The notes below the pieces were generated by a model. The model saw only the letters and a program-made list of their open reading frames with translations. It had not been told where the DNA came from and did not search any database. A DNA stretch of 64,000 nucleotides. Source: Paenibacillus sp. RUD330 (lineage in GTDB: Bacteria > Bacillota > Bacilli > Paenibacillales > Paenibacillaceae). Of this stretch, positions 16,655 through 25,414 are shown piece after piece; within the stretch, counting starts at the first letter, position 1, and each line of letters starts with the position of its first letter. The stretch is from positions 4,830,001 through 4,894,000 of the forward strand of contig NZ_CP022655.2 of the NCBI RefSeq assembly GCF_002243345.2, in the 5' to 3' direction. A program made the translations under genes and the position numbers.

Positions 16655-18016
16655 TCAAGCGTGGCTCAGTTCGAGCTCGTCTTCCTCATCCCGCTCGTAG
16701 GATTCCCGATCGAATTCCCCTTCCGATACGGCGACCAGCAGCGTCGACACGGTCGTGCCGGAGGCGTTCAGCGCCGTGCGGCCCATGTCGACCACGGCAT
16801 CGATCGCAAGCACCAGCCCCAGTCCTTCCAGTGGCAGGCCAAGCGCGGTGAGCACGACGGTCGTCGAGATGGAGGCCGGACCCGGCACCCCGGCGACGCC
16901 GATCGACGAGATCATGCTGACCAGCACGATGAGCACGTAATCCGACCAGCCCAGCGGCACGCTGTACACCTGGGCGACGAATACCGCCACGACGGCAGGC
17001 CATACGCCGCCGCAGCCGTTCATGTTCATCGTCGCGCCGAGCGGAGCGACGAAGCTGGCGATGCGCGGCGATACGCGCAGCCTCTTGGTGATGACCTCGA
17101 GGTTGACCGGCAGCGTCGCGTAGCTGCTGCGAGTCGTGAAGGCGACCGCGAGCGTCGGATAGATTTTGCGGAGGAACTTGAATGGATTCAGCCTCGCGCC
17201 GAACGTCACCAGCGCTCCGAAGGTAAGGATGAAGTGCAGCAGCAGCGCGATATACGTCGCGATGATGAGCGTGATAAGCGGCTTGAGCGTCTCTGCGCCG
17301 TACTTGGCGGCCATGGAGCCGATCAGCGCGTATACGCCGTACGGAGTCAAGCGGATGATGTACTTGGTCACCTGATTCATGACCTGCTTTAGCGATTCGA
17401 TGACCTGGCGCACCGGCTCGACCGCTTCCGGCTTGCGGGAGCTGAGATGCACGATCGCCACCGCGACGAAAATGGAGAAGATCAGCACCGGCACGACTTT
17501 GCCGTCCGCCATATCCCCGATCGGATTCGACGGAACCAGATTCAGGATGACCTCCGAGAAGGTCGGAATGGCACGCGATTCGTAGCCTTCCGGCACGCTT
17601 TGGGCGATGCCCGTTCCCGGGTTCGCGACCAGAGCGACGACAAGCCCGATGAGGGCTGCGATTCCGGTCGTAACCAGGAACAGCAGGATGGTCTTCGTCC
17701 CGATCTTGCGCAGCTGCCCGAGATTCGAGATCGAGGTGATGCTGGAAATGACAAGCACGGCGACGAGCGGAATGACGAGCATCTTGATCAGGTTGACGTA
17801 GATGGACCCGATCGTGCCGATGCTGGTCGCATCCAGCTCGAGGGCGTTCAGCGTGATGCCGACGGCCAGACCGATTCCGAGCGCGATCAGAACGCGGTAG
17901 CCGAAGTTCACGCGGCGCCGCGCCAGCCACACGAGCAGGCCGATGACGACAATAGAGACAAGCAAGCTGATCCAGTTTGTTTGTATGGCATGGATCAGGT
18001 TATTATTTGGAACCAA
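16655..18016 (-). CDS. Dicarboxylate/amino acid:cation symporter (DAACS, TcyP/GltP-like)
   Basis: A 453-residue membrane carrier taking up glutamate, C4-dicarboxylates or cystine with protons or sodium. The substrate-binding hallmarks are the re-entrant loop TTRSSYATLPVN, then NMNGCGG and DMGRTALNASG in the last third, with about eight membrane segments. The NGCGG and GVAGVPGPAS pattern is closer to the cystine carrier TcyP than to GltP, but the substrate is not certain. The best start is TTG at 18016, with AGGGAG nine bases upstream; the in-frame ATGs further out have no ribosome site and crowd the promoter. Single-gene unit with promoter and terminator. Confidence 0.9.
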   Translation of the reverse strand: MVPNNNLIHAIQTNWISLLVSIVVIGLLVWLARRRVNFGYRVLIALGIGLAVGITLNALELDATSIGTIGSIYVNLIKMLVIPLVAVLVISSITSISNLGQLRKIGTKTILLFLVTTGIAALIGLVVALVANPGTGIAQSVPEGYESRAIPTFSEVILNLVPSNPIGDMADGKVVPVLIFSIFVAVAIVHLSSRKPEAVEPVRQVIESLKQVMNQVTKYIIRLTPYGVYALIGSMAAKYGAETLKPLITLIIATYIALLLHFILTFGALVTFGARLNPFKFLRKIYPTLAVAFTTRSSYATLPVNLEVITKRLRVSPRIASFVAPLGATMNMNGCGGVWPAVVAVFVAQVYSVPLGWSDYVLIVLVSMISSIGVAGVPGPASISTTVVLTALGLPLEGLGLVLAIDAVVDMGRTALNASGTTVSTLLVAVSEGEFDRESYERDEEDELELSHA

Positions 18017-18059
18017 GCAGCTCAACTCCCTTATTCCTATCATGTTACTATGATATAGT

Positions 18060-18088
18060 ATATTAGTTACATCTAAGGTATATGTCAA
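18060..18088 (-). promoter_or_regulatory. Sigma-A promoter of the symporter gene
   Basis: On the minus strand TTGACA (18083-18088), a 17-base spacer and TAATAT (18060-18065). Confidence 0.75.
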
Positions 18089-18129
18089 CTACTTTTAACC
18101 CCGTGAACTTCTTCCTTATCCTAGAAAGC

Positions 18130-18156
18130 AAAAAAACGGAGACCTCGAGGTCTCCG
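18130..18156 (-). terminator. Terminator downstream of the IclR regulator gene
   Basis: CGGAGACCTCGAGGTCTCCG is a perfect palindrome followed by TTTTTTT on the minus strand. It lies 184 bp past the stop; the stretch between shows no gene. Confidence 0.8.
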
Positions 18157-18339
18157 ATGCTTGAGTGGTCCGTTTGAATTGTCAGGCTCGACATGCTCTC
18201 GCGCCAGGACGCAGGAATGGCCCGGGAATCGATCCGGACCGGTGAAGCCCCTTCCGACCGCCCGGCTCCCGCACCGGCGGCGCCGTTGATGAGCGGCCCC
18301 TGTTCGATCCGGTCATCCGGACAGCCTGGCTCCTTCCGG

Positions 18340-19107
18340 TCAGCCGGACAGCATGGCGCCCATGCGCTGAGCCGACTGGATGATGAGAGCGGATTGCTCG
18401 GCGATGATCTCCGGCGTGAATCGGGCCGAAGGTCCTGAGACGGACAGCGCGGCCGCCAGCCGGCCCGAGCGGTCGAACACCGGAGCCGACACAGCGGCGG
18501 CGCCCGGCTCCCGCTCTTCTTGGCTCGTAGCGTAGCCCATGCGGCGGATTTCCTCCAGCTGCTCGCGGAACGCCGCCGGATCGAGCCCCGGAGGCATCGC
18601 CTCGTCGGACATGAGCCGGTCGGCCAAGGAAGGCTCCGCGAAGGCAATCAGCACTTTGCTCGATGCCCCCACATAGAGCGGCAGCCTGAGGCCGACCGGC
18701 GCGACCCTGCGGATCGCCTGGTTGCTTTGGACGGCCTGGATGCGGATCCGCTCCCGCCCGTCCTGCACATACAGGCTTACCGTCTCGCCGATCGTGTCGC
18801 GAAGCCGCTCCATCTCCGGCAGGCAGATCGCGGCGGGATCGCCGGAGCGCGATATATGCGCGGCGAGCTCCCAGATCTTCATCCCGAGCCGGTATCTCTC
18901 CGAGCTGCGGTCGCGCTCCAGGAAGCCCTTGTCCTCCAGCGTCGCCAGCATCCGGTGGACGGTGCTCTTATGGAGGCCGACGCGCTCCGCGATCTCCGTC
19001 ATCGGCAGATCGGTCTCGGTCGTGAAGCACAGCAAAATATCCAGCGCGCGTTCGACCGCTCGCACATTCGATTTGCCTTCATCGGCACGGGCTGCTTTTG
19101 GCTCCAC
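18340..19107 (-). CDS. IclR-family transcriptional regulator
   Basis: About 255 residues. N-terminal winged helix: VRAVERALDILLCF, then LPMTEIAERVGLHKSTVHRMLATLEDKGFLERD. The C-terminal effector domain has GETVSLYVQDG, LPLYVGASSKVLIAFA and the family stretch GYATSQEEREPGAAAVSAPVFD. IclR regulators answer to small aromatic or organic acids and usually control nearby catabolic genes; none adjoin here. The GTG at 19107 has AAGGAG nine bases upstream, while the ATG at 19116 touches that site directly, so GTG is the better start. The closest possible target is the symporter on the same strand or the hydrolase gene 466 bp away. Confidence 0.9.
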   Translation of the reverse strand: MEPKAARADEGKSNVRAVERALDILLCFTTETDLPMTEIAERVGLHKSTVHRMLATLEDKGFLERDRSSERYRLGMKIWELAAHISRSGDPAAICLPEMERLRDTIGETVSLYVQDGRERIRIQAVQSNQAIRRVAPVGLRLPLYVGASSKVLIAFAEPSLADRLMSDEAMPPGLDPAAFREQLEEIRRMGYATSQEEREPGAAAVSAPVFDRSGRLAAALSVSGPSARFTPEIIAEQSALIIQSAQRMGAMLSG

Positions 19108-19283
19108 GCTCTTCATCTCCTTCCGGCACCGGATGCGATGCCTCTCTATTCCCGTCTCTGCGCCGGGATACCGCTTATTGGTTCATTCCGAATCCGAAAC
19201 CTCGTGTCCGGTACGTCAATGTGCCGGAATATGCCGGAGCCAGCCGGATTTAAACGGCTCTGCAGGCGGATGTCCGCTTTGAT

Positions 19284-19298
19284 TGAGAATCATTATCA
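19284..19298. promoter_or_regulatory. Fur box with no obvious target gene
   Basis: TGAGAATCATTATCA matches the 7-1-7 Fur consensus (TGATAAT-N-ATTATCA) at all but one position. It lies 168-177 bp before the IclR start and 275 bp before the hydrolase start, in a gap of 465 bp that holds no other gene I can see. Confidence 0.7.
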
Positions 19299-19491
19299 TT
19301 ATAGAGGAACATTTTCCGTTCGTCTATGCTTTTTAGGCCTATAAGGTTTCACTGAATGAAACCGAGATTCTTCTAGTATAACCGTATTCCCGAATTCCGT
19401 AAAGAAACAGGCTCTTCTTCCCCTGGCCTCCGCCGCCGCAGGCTTTCTTTTACAAGCAGATTACAAGACCTTAACAATTCACCGACATCAA

Positions 19492-19521
19492 TTGACAGCC
19501 CGGACCAAAGACACATAAAGT
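19492..19521 (+). promoter_or_regulatory. Promoter of the alpha/beta hydrolase gene
   Basis: TTGACA (19492-19497), an 18-base spacer and TAAAGT (19516-19521), about 50 bases before the start codon. Confidence 0.6.
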
Positions 19522-19572
19522 AGTAGTACATCGGATCTATACCGCTTACATTGCAAGGGAGGGGAAGACGAT

Positions 19573-20595
19573 ATGAGCAGCACCGCCCTGTCGACGCCGC
19601 TTAACCTCGAGGGAAACCGGTCATCCGTCGCTCCCCGCCGGGATACGCGCCGCAACGCGCTGATCGCTTCCGTATCCGCCCTGGCCGCGCTGGCCCTGCT
19701 CGCGGCTGCCGCATTCCACGGCTACATCGCCTGGATGGTCGCTTACCCTTATGTGGCTCCGGTCTATTCCAATCCCATGGAAGCCAAGCAGCTGAGCTAC
19801 AGCGACATCACTTTTCCCAGCCAGAGCGGCCGTACGACGGTGAGCGGCTGGTACATCCCCGCCGGGTCCGGCCATTCCGTCAAGGAAGCGTCCGATCGGA
19901 CCGTCATCCTCAGCCACGGCTACGGAGCGAACCGGGAGGAAACCTGGGTGCCCATGTATGATTTGGCGAGCCTGCTCAACAGGCTTCATTATAACGTGCT
20001 GATGTTCGATTACGGCTATGCCTCCAAGCAATACCGCGCCCCGGCGACGGGAGGCTGGGAGGAGTCGCAGCAGCTGCTCGGCGCCGTCGATTACGCCCGC
20101 AGCCACGGCTCCGGCGAGGTGGTCGTGTGGGGATTCAGCATGGGAGCCGGAACCGCGCTCCAAGCCGCGCTGCAAACGAAGGACATCGACGCCATGATCC
20201 TCGACAGCACGTTCGTGCCGAGTCCCGACACGCTGTTCGAGAACGTCCGGCAGATCATCGATCTTCCCCGCTTTCCTTCGCTGCCTCTGATCGAGGCTCT
20301 CCTGCCGCTCTGGACAGGGGTGGATTTCAACAAGATTCCCGCCGAGAAGGTCATGAGCACCGACTTCACTATTCCCATCTATATGATCCACGGTACGATG
20401 GATGTCAAAGCCTCCTACCAATCGGCCGAAACGATCGCGAGCCGGCAGACGAATCCGCTGTCGCGGGAATGGATCGTGAACGGCGGCTATCACGAGATGC
20501 TGTACCGCGAGCATCCCAAGGAATATATCCAGCGCGTCGCCTTGTTTCTCAGCCAGGTCAACCAGTCGCTCGAGAACGGGGGCGCGGCCGCCTGA
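19573..20595 (+). CDS. Membrane-anchored alpha/beta hydrolase
   Basis: A 340-residue protein with one N-terminal membrane segment (ALIASVSALAALALLAAAAF, residues 29-48), followed by a hydrolase domain facing the outside. The active site appears complete: nucleophile Ser189 in WGFSMGAGTA, an acid in HGTMDVKASY and a histidine in NGGYHEML. SHGYGANREE forms the oxyanion region. It resembles the BAAT/YqkD-like hydrolases of bacilli, with unknown substrate. The ATG at 19573 follows GGGAGGGGAAG. It has its own promoter and terminator. Confidence 0.88.
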   Translation: MSSTALSTPLNLEGNRSSVAPRRDTRRNALIASVSALAALALLAAAAFHGYIAWMVAYPYVAPVYSNPMEAKQLSYSDITFPSQSGRTTVSGWYIPAGSGHSVKEASDRTVILSHGYGANREETWVPMYDLASLLNRLHYNVLMFDYGYASKQYRAPATGGWEESQQLLGAVDYARSHGSGEVVVWGFSMGAGTALQAALQTKDIDAMILDSTFVPSPDTLFENVRQIIDLPRFPSLPLIEALLPLWTGVDFNKIPAEKVMSTDFTIPIYMIHGTMDVKASYQSAETIASRQTNPLSREWIVNGGYHEMLYREHPKEYIQRVALFLSQVNQSLENGGAAA

Positions 20596-20635
20596 TCCCG
20601 TTCCCTCGCAACCTCATGTGTCATCCAAGCTTATG

Positions 20636-20662
20636 GCCGGACCCCGAGGGTCCGGCTTTTTT
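20636..20662 (+). terminator. Terminator of the hydrolase gene
   Basis: GCCGGACCC and GGGTCCGGC with a short loop, then TTTTTT. Confidence 0.9.
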
Positions 20663-20750
20663 GGGCTTCAAAAGCTCGAACATAGCTGTCCCCAAGCCCG
20701 AATACATCTAGAAGAGGATGGAAACTACATGCTCGAGGGGGCGGTCACAT

Positions 20751-21953
20751 ATGCCGGAAGCGGATCGAAGCGCCAGGCAGCTTAAGCTGCTGGAGGGTAT
20801 CAAGGAATGGAAGATGCAGGAACAAAGCCACGCGGAGCTTATCCGGCTCGTCTCTCCCGGCCTGGAGCCGGCTTACAGGGGACTGCTGCAGCAGTGGGAG
20901 CCTCTGTTCCGGCTGACCGGGCAGCAGGCCGAGGAGCTTCTGGGCGAAGAGGCCCGAATGAGCGGAGACGAGCAGAGAAGCGAGGAGGCCGAGCATTCTC
21001 TGGCCATGATCGACCGGCGTACCGCAGGCTTGTTGGAGGCATCCGCGCTCCAGACCAGAACCTTTACCGAGCAGCTGGCGCAAATGCTGCAAGCGAGCCT
21101 CGCATTGGCTCGGGATCAGGCCGGGCGCTCCGCCGTCGACCATGCGCTGCGGGAAGCCAGCTACCGCCTGGGGAAGGCCGAGGCCTATAGCCAGGCCCGC
21201 AGCCAAGCCGACGAAGCCGCCCGCTCCGTCAGCGGCGGCTCGGAGCAGGAGCAGCCGGCCTCGGCTTCCCGCGACGGCGAGCCAGGCAGGCTGTCCGCCA
21301 AAGGCTATCCGGCCGAGGAGCTGCAGCAGGTTCCCATCGGTGGCCATGCGCTCCCGCCGCTTCCGTATGCCTATGATGCCCTGGAGCCGTACATCGACGC
21401 GAAGACGATGGAAATCCATCACGACAAGCATCATCAGGCTTACGTCACGGATCTCAACAAGGCGGAGAAAGAGCTTCAGGCATCCAGGCAGAACGGAAAT
21501 TTCGATCTGGTGAAGCACTGGGAGCGCGAGCTGGCTTTCAACGGCGCCGGCCATTATCTGCATACGCTGTTCTGGACCGTCATGTCTCCCCAAGGCGGCG
21601 GCCGGCCTGTAGGGGCGATCGGGGATGCCATCGACCATGATTTCGGCGGCTTCGACGCGTTCAAAAAACAGTTCAGCGAGGCGGCCGGCAAGGTCGAGGG
21701 CGGCGGCTGGGCGATCCTCGTCTGGAGCCCCCGCAGCCGCAGGCTTGAAATACTGCAGGCGGAGAAGCATCAGAACCTCTCCCAATGGGACGCCATCCCC
21801 CTGCTGCCGCTAGATGTCTGGGAGCATGCCTATTACTTGAAGCATCAGAACAAACGTCCCGATTACGTCAAGGACTGGTGGAATGTCGTCAACTGGCCCT
21901 ATGTGAACCAGCGCTTCGAAAAGGCGGGGACGATCGCCTGGGAGCCATACTGA
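20751..21953 (+). CDS. sodF: SodF-like Fe/Mn superoxide dismutase with long helical N-terminal extension
   Basis: A 400-residue protein. The last 200 residues are an iron/manganese superoxide dismutase domain: EIHHDKHHQAYV, GAGHYLHTLFW and [19 protein letters not shown] provide three His and one Asp metal ligands. The stretch [27 protein letters not shown] is close to B. subtilis SodF as I remember it. The first 200 residues are helical, rich in Glu, Gln and Ala, with a low-complexity linker ending near 185; SodF itself has a shorter (about 80-residue) extension. The ATG at 20751 has GAGGGGG at good distance; the ATG at 20718 abuts its ribosome site. A second SOD gene lies at 27007. Confidence 0.88.
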   Translation: MPEADRSARQLKLLEGIKEWKMQEQSHAELIRLVSPGLEPAYRGLLQQWEPLFRLTGQQAEELLGEEARMSGDEQRSEEAEHSLAMIDRRTAGLLEASALQTRTFTEQLAQMLQASLALARDQAGRSAVDHALREASYRLGKAEAYSQARSQADEAARSVSGGSEQEQPASASRDGEPGRLSAKGYPAEELQQVPIGGHALPPLPYAYDALEPYIDAKTMEIHHDKHHQAYVTDLNKAEKELQASRQNGNFDLVKHWERELAFNGAGHYLHTLFWTVMSPQGGGRPVGAIGDAIDHDFGGFDAFKKQFSEAAGKVEGGGWAILVWSPRSRRLEILQAEKHQNLSQWDAIPLLPLDVWEHAYYLKHQNKRPDYVKDWWNVVNWPYVNQRFEKAGTIAWEPY

Positions 21954-21994
21954 TCAGCGAGCCATGCCCGCCTTTGAACGGATGAACGCACAAA

Positions 21995-22023
21995 AGAACC
22001 CGCTTGCCCAGGCAAGCGGGTTC
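21995..22023. terminator. Shared terminator between sodF and folE
   Basis: AACCCGCTTGCC and GGCAAGCGGGTT form a 12-bp stem with a two-base loop. The T-rich side is on the minus strand, so it mainly ends folE. Confidence 0.85.
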
Positions 22024-22032
22024 TGCGTGCTG

Positions 22033-22626
22033 CTACTGCTTCAGCAGCGAGAGGAATTCGGAACGCAGCGCGCTGCTGGTCCGGAACTCCCCCCGCACGC
22101 CGGAGGTGATCGTCTTGCTGCCCGGCTTCTTGACGCCCCGGGAGCACATGCACAGATGCTCGCCCTCCACGACGACCATGACGCCCTGCGGCGACAGCGC
22201 ATCCATGAGGATGTCGGCGATCTGGGCCGTGATCCGCTCCTGCACCTGCAGCTTGCGGGTGACGGCTTCGACGAGCCGGGCCAGCTTGCTGAGGCCGACG
22301 ATGTGGCCGTTCGGCAGATAGCCGATGTGGATCTTGCCGAAGAACGGAGCCATATGATGCTCGCACTGGCTGTAGTACACGATATCCTTCACGATGACGA
22401 GCTCCTCGTGGTTCTCGTCGAACGTAACGCCGAGCACTTCCGCCGGATTGACCTCGTAGCCGGCGAAGATCTCCTCGTACATCCGCGTCACGCGGGCAGG
22501 CGTATCCTGCAGCCCTTCGCGCTCCACGTCCTCTCCGACGAGCCTCAGAATCTCGCGGAGATGATATTCGATCTGCTCCCGATTGCGGGAGACATGGGAA
22601 TTGCTATAGTCCTTCAAGCCTGCCAT
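22033..22626 (-). CDS. folE: GTP cyclohydrolase I
   Basis: A 197-residue enzyme converting GTP to dihydroneopterin triphosphate, the first step of folate synthesis (and of queuosine precursors). Zinc and substrate motifs are present: YYSQCEHHMAPFFGKIHIGYLP, GLSKLARLVEAVTRKLQVQERIT and the late cysteine in EGEHLCMCSRGVKKPGS. Length is normal. It is last in a minus-strand run after yneF. queG, further upstream, also belongs to the queuosine route that starts from this enzyme's product. Confidence 0.97.
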   Translation of the reverse strand: MAGLKDYSNSHVSRNREQIEYHLREILRLVGEDVEREGLQDTPARVTRMYEEIFAGYEVNPAEVLGVTFDENHEELVIVKDIVYYSQCEHHMAPFFGKIHIGYLPNGHIVGLSKLARLVEAVTRKLQVQERITAQIADILMDALSPQGVMVVVEGEHLCMCSRGVKKPGSKTITSGVRGEFRTSSALRSEFLSLLKQ

Positions 22627-22661
22627 AGGCGGGTTTCTTCCCTTCTGGCTTCAGCAGGGGC

Positions 22662-22931
22662 TTACTTGCGCTTGCCGCCGCGCTGGTTCGGAATGAACTT
22701 CTGGTTTTGGGGAGCGCCGGCGCCGCCCTGGTTCTTCATCATCTGCTGGGCGCGCTGCATCTGCTTGCCGTTCAGATTGTAGCCCATCTGCTTGGCCATC
22801 TTCTGCAGCATCTCCGGATCGGACTGCATCTTCTCCAGCTGCTTGCGGAGATAGAAGACGCCGATGAAAAATCCGCCGACCCCGCCGACGATAAGGGTAA
22901 CGATGGGGATGACGTAGTTATACCATTCCAT
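22662..22931 (-). CDS. yneF: YneF-like UPF0154 membrane protein
   Basis: An 89-residue protein with one N-terminal membrane segment (IPIVTLIVGGVGGFFIGVFY) followed by the family signature LRKQLEKMQSDPEMLQKMAKQMGYNLNGKQMQRAQQMMK and a basic tail. The UPF0154 family is common in Firmicutes and lacks an assigned function. It sits 35 bp upstream of folE on the same strand. Confidence 0.92.
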   Translation of the reverse strand: MEWYNYVIPIVTLIVGGVGGFFIGVFYLRKQLEKMQSDPEMLQKMAKQMGYNLNGKQMQRAQQMMKNQGGAGAPQNQKFIPNQRGGKRK

Positions 22932-23026
22932 ATTGGCTCACCTATCCTTCATGGGTGTTCATAGACTTGTCCATGATAGCATTATCGGGTATCGCGCGCA
23001 ATCCGGCGACAGGCGCTGCGGACCGT

Positions 23027-24238
23027 TCAAGAATGCGGCGATGCCGGCTCCTGCCCGGCTTCCGCTGCTTCCGAGGCTGCCAAGGCTTCCGCCGCGGCCG
23101 CGGCCCGGCCGATGACATCCCGCGCCTCCGGATCGTCCTCGGCGCCGAGCGCGTCCCGCAGCGCCTGGAGCGCCGCCTCGCCGCCGATGCGGCCGAGCGA
23201 CCAGGCCGCCGTGCCGCGCAGCACCGGGCGCGGATCGTCGCGCAGCACCTTAATCAGGGCGGGCACGGCGCCCTTCTCGCGGAAGTTGCCGAGCGCGATG
23301 ACCGCATTGCGCTGGATCGGCTTTTTGCCCCGCCAGGAGGAGGAGTTGGAGCCGTAACGCTCCTTGTACTCGCGGCCCGAGATATTGAGCAGCGGCTCCA
23401 GCAGCGGCTTGACCTGCTCCGGGTCTGCCTCGAACTCCGGATGGCGCGTGACGTTGATGCCCTTGTTGACGGGACAGACGATCTGGCAGGTGTCGCAGCC
23501 GTACAGCCGGTTGCCGATCTTGCGCATGAGCTCGTCGGAAACCATCTCCTTGGTCTGGGTGACGAAGGACACGCAGCGCTGCGCGTTCAGCTGCCCGGGC
23601 CCGACTAACGCGCCCGTCGGGCAGGCGTCGATGCACTTGGTGCAGCTGCCGCAGCTGTCCTCGATCGGGGAATCCGGCTCCAGCGGCAGGTTGGTGATCA
23701 TCTCCGCAAGGTAGATCCATGTGCCGTGCCTGCGGTTCATGATGAAGCTGTTCTTGCCGCTCCACCCTATCCCTGCGCGCTCTGCGACCGCCCGGTCCGA
23801 CAGCTCGCCGGTATCGACCATGGACTCCGCCCGCAGCTCCGGCACCCGCTCCCGCAGCCAATCCTCCAGCCGCGCGAGCCGGCTCCGCAGCACCGTGTGA
23901 TAATCCTCCCCCCAGGAAGAGCGCGACAGGATTCCCCTTCTCGCTCCCGGCTCCGACTTGGGCGGATTGCGCAGCTTGCTTGGATAGCCGACCGAGATCG
24001 CGATGATCGACAGCGGCTCGTCGAAGAGGAGGGAAGGATCGGTGCGCCGATCGATGTCCTTGGCCTCGAAGCCCGATTCATACCCGAGCTCCCGGTGCCG
24101 GATCAGACGTCCCTTGAGCTCGGCGAACGGCTCGGGCGAAGCGATGCCGATGTCGTCGATGCCGAGGCCGTAGGCGGCTTCCTTCATATCGGCCTTCAGA
24201 CGGGCCCAGAAGGCCGCGTCCCTGATCGTCTCCTCCAT
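23027..24238 (-). CDS. queG: Epoxyqueuosine reductase QueG
   Basis: A 403-residue iron-sulfur, cobalamin-dependent enzyme carrying out the last step of queuosine formation in tRNA. Two 4Fe-4S motifs are visible: CGSCTKCIDACPTGAL and CDTCQIVCPVNK. WSGKNSFIMN and the DTGELSDRAVAERAGIGW segment belong to the catalytic domain. The last 90 residues form HEAT-like repeats (VPALIKVLRDDPRPVLRGTAAWSLGRIGGE). The ATG at 24238 has AGGAGG five bases upstream; the one at 24256 does not. Clustered with rnhA upstream. Confidence 0.95.
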   Translation of the reverse strand: MEETIRDAAFWARLKADMKEAAYGLGIDDIGIASPEPFAELKGRLIRHRELGYESGFEAKDIDRRTDPSLLFDEPLSIIAISVGYPSKLRNPPKSEPGARRGILSRSSWGEDYHTVLRSRLARLEDWLRERVPELRAESMVDTGELSDRAVAERAGIGWSGKNSFIMNRRHGTWIYLAEMITNLPLEPDSPIEDSCGSCTKCIDACPTGALVGPGQLNAQRCVSFVTQTKEMVSDELMRKIGNRLYGCDTCQIVCPVNKGINVTRHPEFEADPEQVKPLLEPLLNISGREYKERYGSNSSSWRGKKPIQRNAVIALGNFREKGAVPALIKVLRDDPRPVLRGTAAWSLGRIGGEAALQALRDALGAEDDPEARDVIGRAAAAAEALAASEAAEAGQEPASPHS

Positions 24239-24278
24239 CTTCCTCCCCTCCTTCATCCGTCCGATTCCGGCCCGCCGT

Positions 24279-24731
24279 TCAGACCTTGCCTGACGCCCTC
24301 ATCGCCTTGATCGCTCCGACGGCAAGCTCGTCGCAGCGGTTGTTCCATTCGTTGTCGCTATGGCCCTTCACCTTGACGTAGGAAACGTCATGGATGCCCA
24401 TCAGCTCCCACAGGCGCTGCCACAGCTCCTTGTTCTCGACCGGCTGTCCCTTGCTGTTCTTCCAGCCGTTGCGCAGCCAGCCCTTGATCCAGTTGTTCTG
24501 GAAGCAGTTCACCACATACGCCGAGTCGCTGTGCACGGTCGCCTTGCAAGGAACCTTGAGCAGCGACAGCGCTTCGATGACCGCCTGGATCTCCATGCGG
24601 TTGTTCGTCGTATGCGGCTCCGCGCCGGATATCTCCTTGCGCTTGTCCCCGTAGAACAAGACGGCTCCCCACCCGCCCGGACCGGGGTTGCCGGAGCAGG
24701 CTCCATCCGTATAGATCGATACTTCTTTCAT
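24279..24731 (-). CDS. rnhA: Ribonuclease HI
   Basis: A 150-residue type 1 RNase H, removing RNA from RNA:DNA hybrids. Catalytic residues: Asp9 in YTDGACSGNPGPGGW, Glu47 in NNRMEIQAV, Asp69 in VHSDSAYVV and a late Asp in NRCDELA, with KVKGHS before it. ATG at 24731 follows AAGGAG. It lies 50 bp after lepB and 40 bp before queG in a minus-strand series. Confidence 0.96.
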   Translation of the reverse strand: MKEVSIYTDGACSGNPGPGGWGAVLFYGDKRKEISGAEPHTTNNRMEIQAVIEALSLLKVPCKATVHSDSAYVVNCFQNNWIKGWLRNGWKNSKGQPVENKELWQRLWELMGIHDVSYVKVKGHSDNEWNNRCDELAVGAIKAMRASGKV

Positions 24732-24781
24732 ATAAAGGGCCAACTCCTTCTGCTTGATCCTTTCGGCAAAACGCTCCGCCG

Positions 24782-25414
24782 CTACAGCTTGTCGATATGG
24801 CCGGCCGGCCAAAGGACGAACTCCGCCCTGCCCCGGACATCCTCCTCGTCGACGAGCCCGAAGGCGCGGCTGTCCCGGCTGGCCAGCGGCAGGCGGTTGT
24901 CTCCCATGACGAACAGCTTGCCCTTGCCGACGGTCAGAGGCGGAAAAACCCCCTCCGTGCGGTCTCCGCCGGCATAGTCTTCCTCCAGCTTCTCCCCGTT
25001 CAGGTACAAGCTGCCGTCCCTGATCTCGACCCGATCGCCGGGCAGGCCGACGACGCGCTTGACGAGATAATCGGAGCTCCCGTCCGGCGGCTGCGGATCC
25101 CGGATAATCATGACGTCGCCATGATGCGGAGAGGACATCGTCATCGCCATCTTGTTGACCAGCAGCCAATCGCCCTCCGACAAGGTCGGCTCCATCGACT
25201 GTCCTTCCACGATCGAAAGGTTGAAGACGAATCGCTGCAGCAAGGCGACCACGGCCAGCGCCAGGACGGCCGTACGGACCAGCCGAAACAGCTCCCTGGC
25301 ATGCGAGGCTCCGCCTGAGCGCGCCGGATGCCCGTCAACGGCCATGCCGACGCCCTCCGGACCGCTTCCCGCCAGCGGCAGCGCATCCTTCTCCCCGCTC
25401 GGCGTCCCTCTCAT
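24782..25414 (-). CDS. lepB: Type I signal peptidase
   Basis: A 210-residue membrane-anchored serine protease that removes signal peptides. One membrane segment (TAVLALAVVALLQRFVFNL) precedes EGQSMEPTL with the catalytic serine. DYLVKRVVGLPGD carries the general-base lysine, and GDNRLPLASRDSRAFG closes the fold. The 40-residue N-terminus before the membrane segment is Gly/Ala-rich and somewhat long. Its start overlaps the stop of the DUF402 gene by 4 bp. Confidence 0.95.
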   Translation of the reverse strand: MRGTPSGEKDALPLAGSGPEGVGMAVDGHPARSGGASHARELFRLVRTAVLALAVVALLQRFVFNLSIVEGQSMEPTLSEGDWLLVNKMAMTMSSPHHGDVMIIRDPQPPDGSSDYLVKRVVGLPGDRVEIRDGSLYLNGEKLEEDYAGGDRTEGVFPPLTVGKGKLFVMGDNRLPLASRDSRAFGLVDEEDVRGRAEFVLWPAGHIDKL

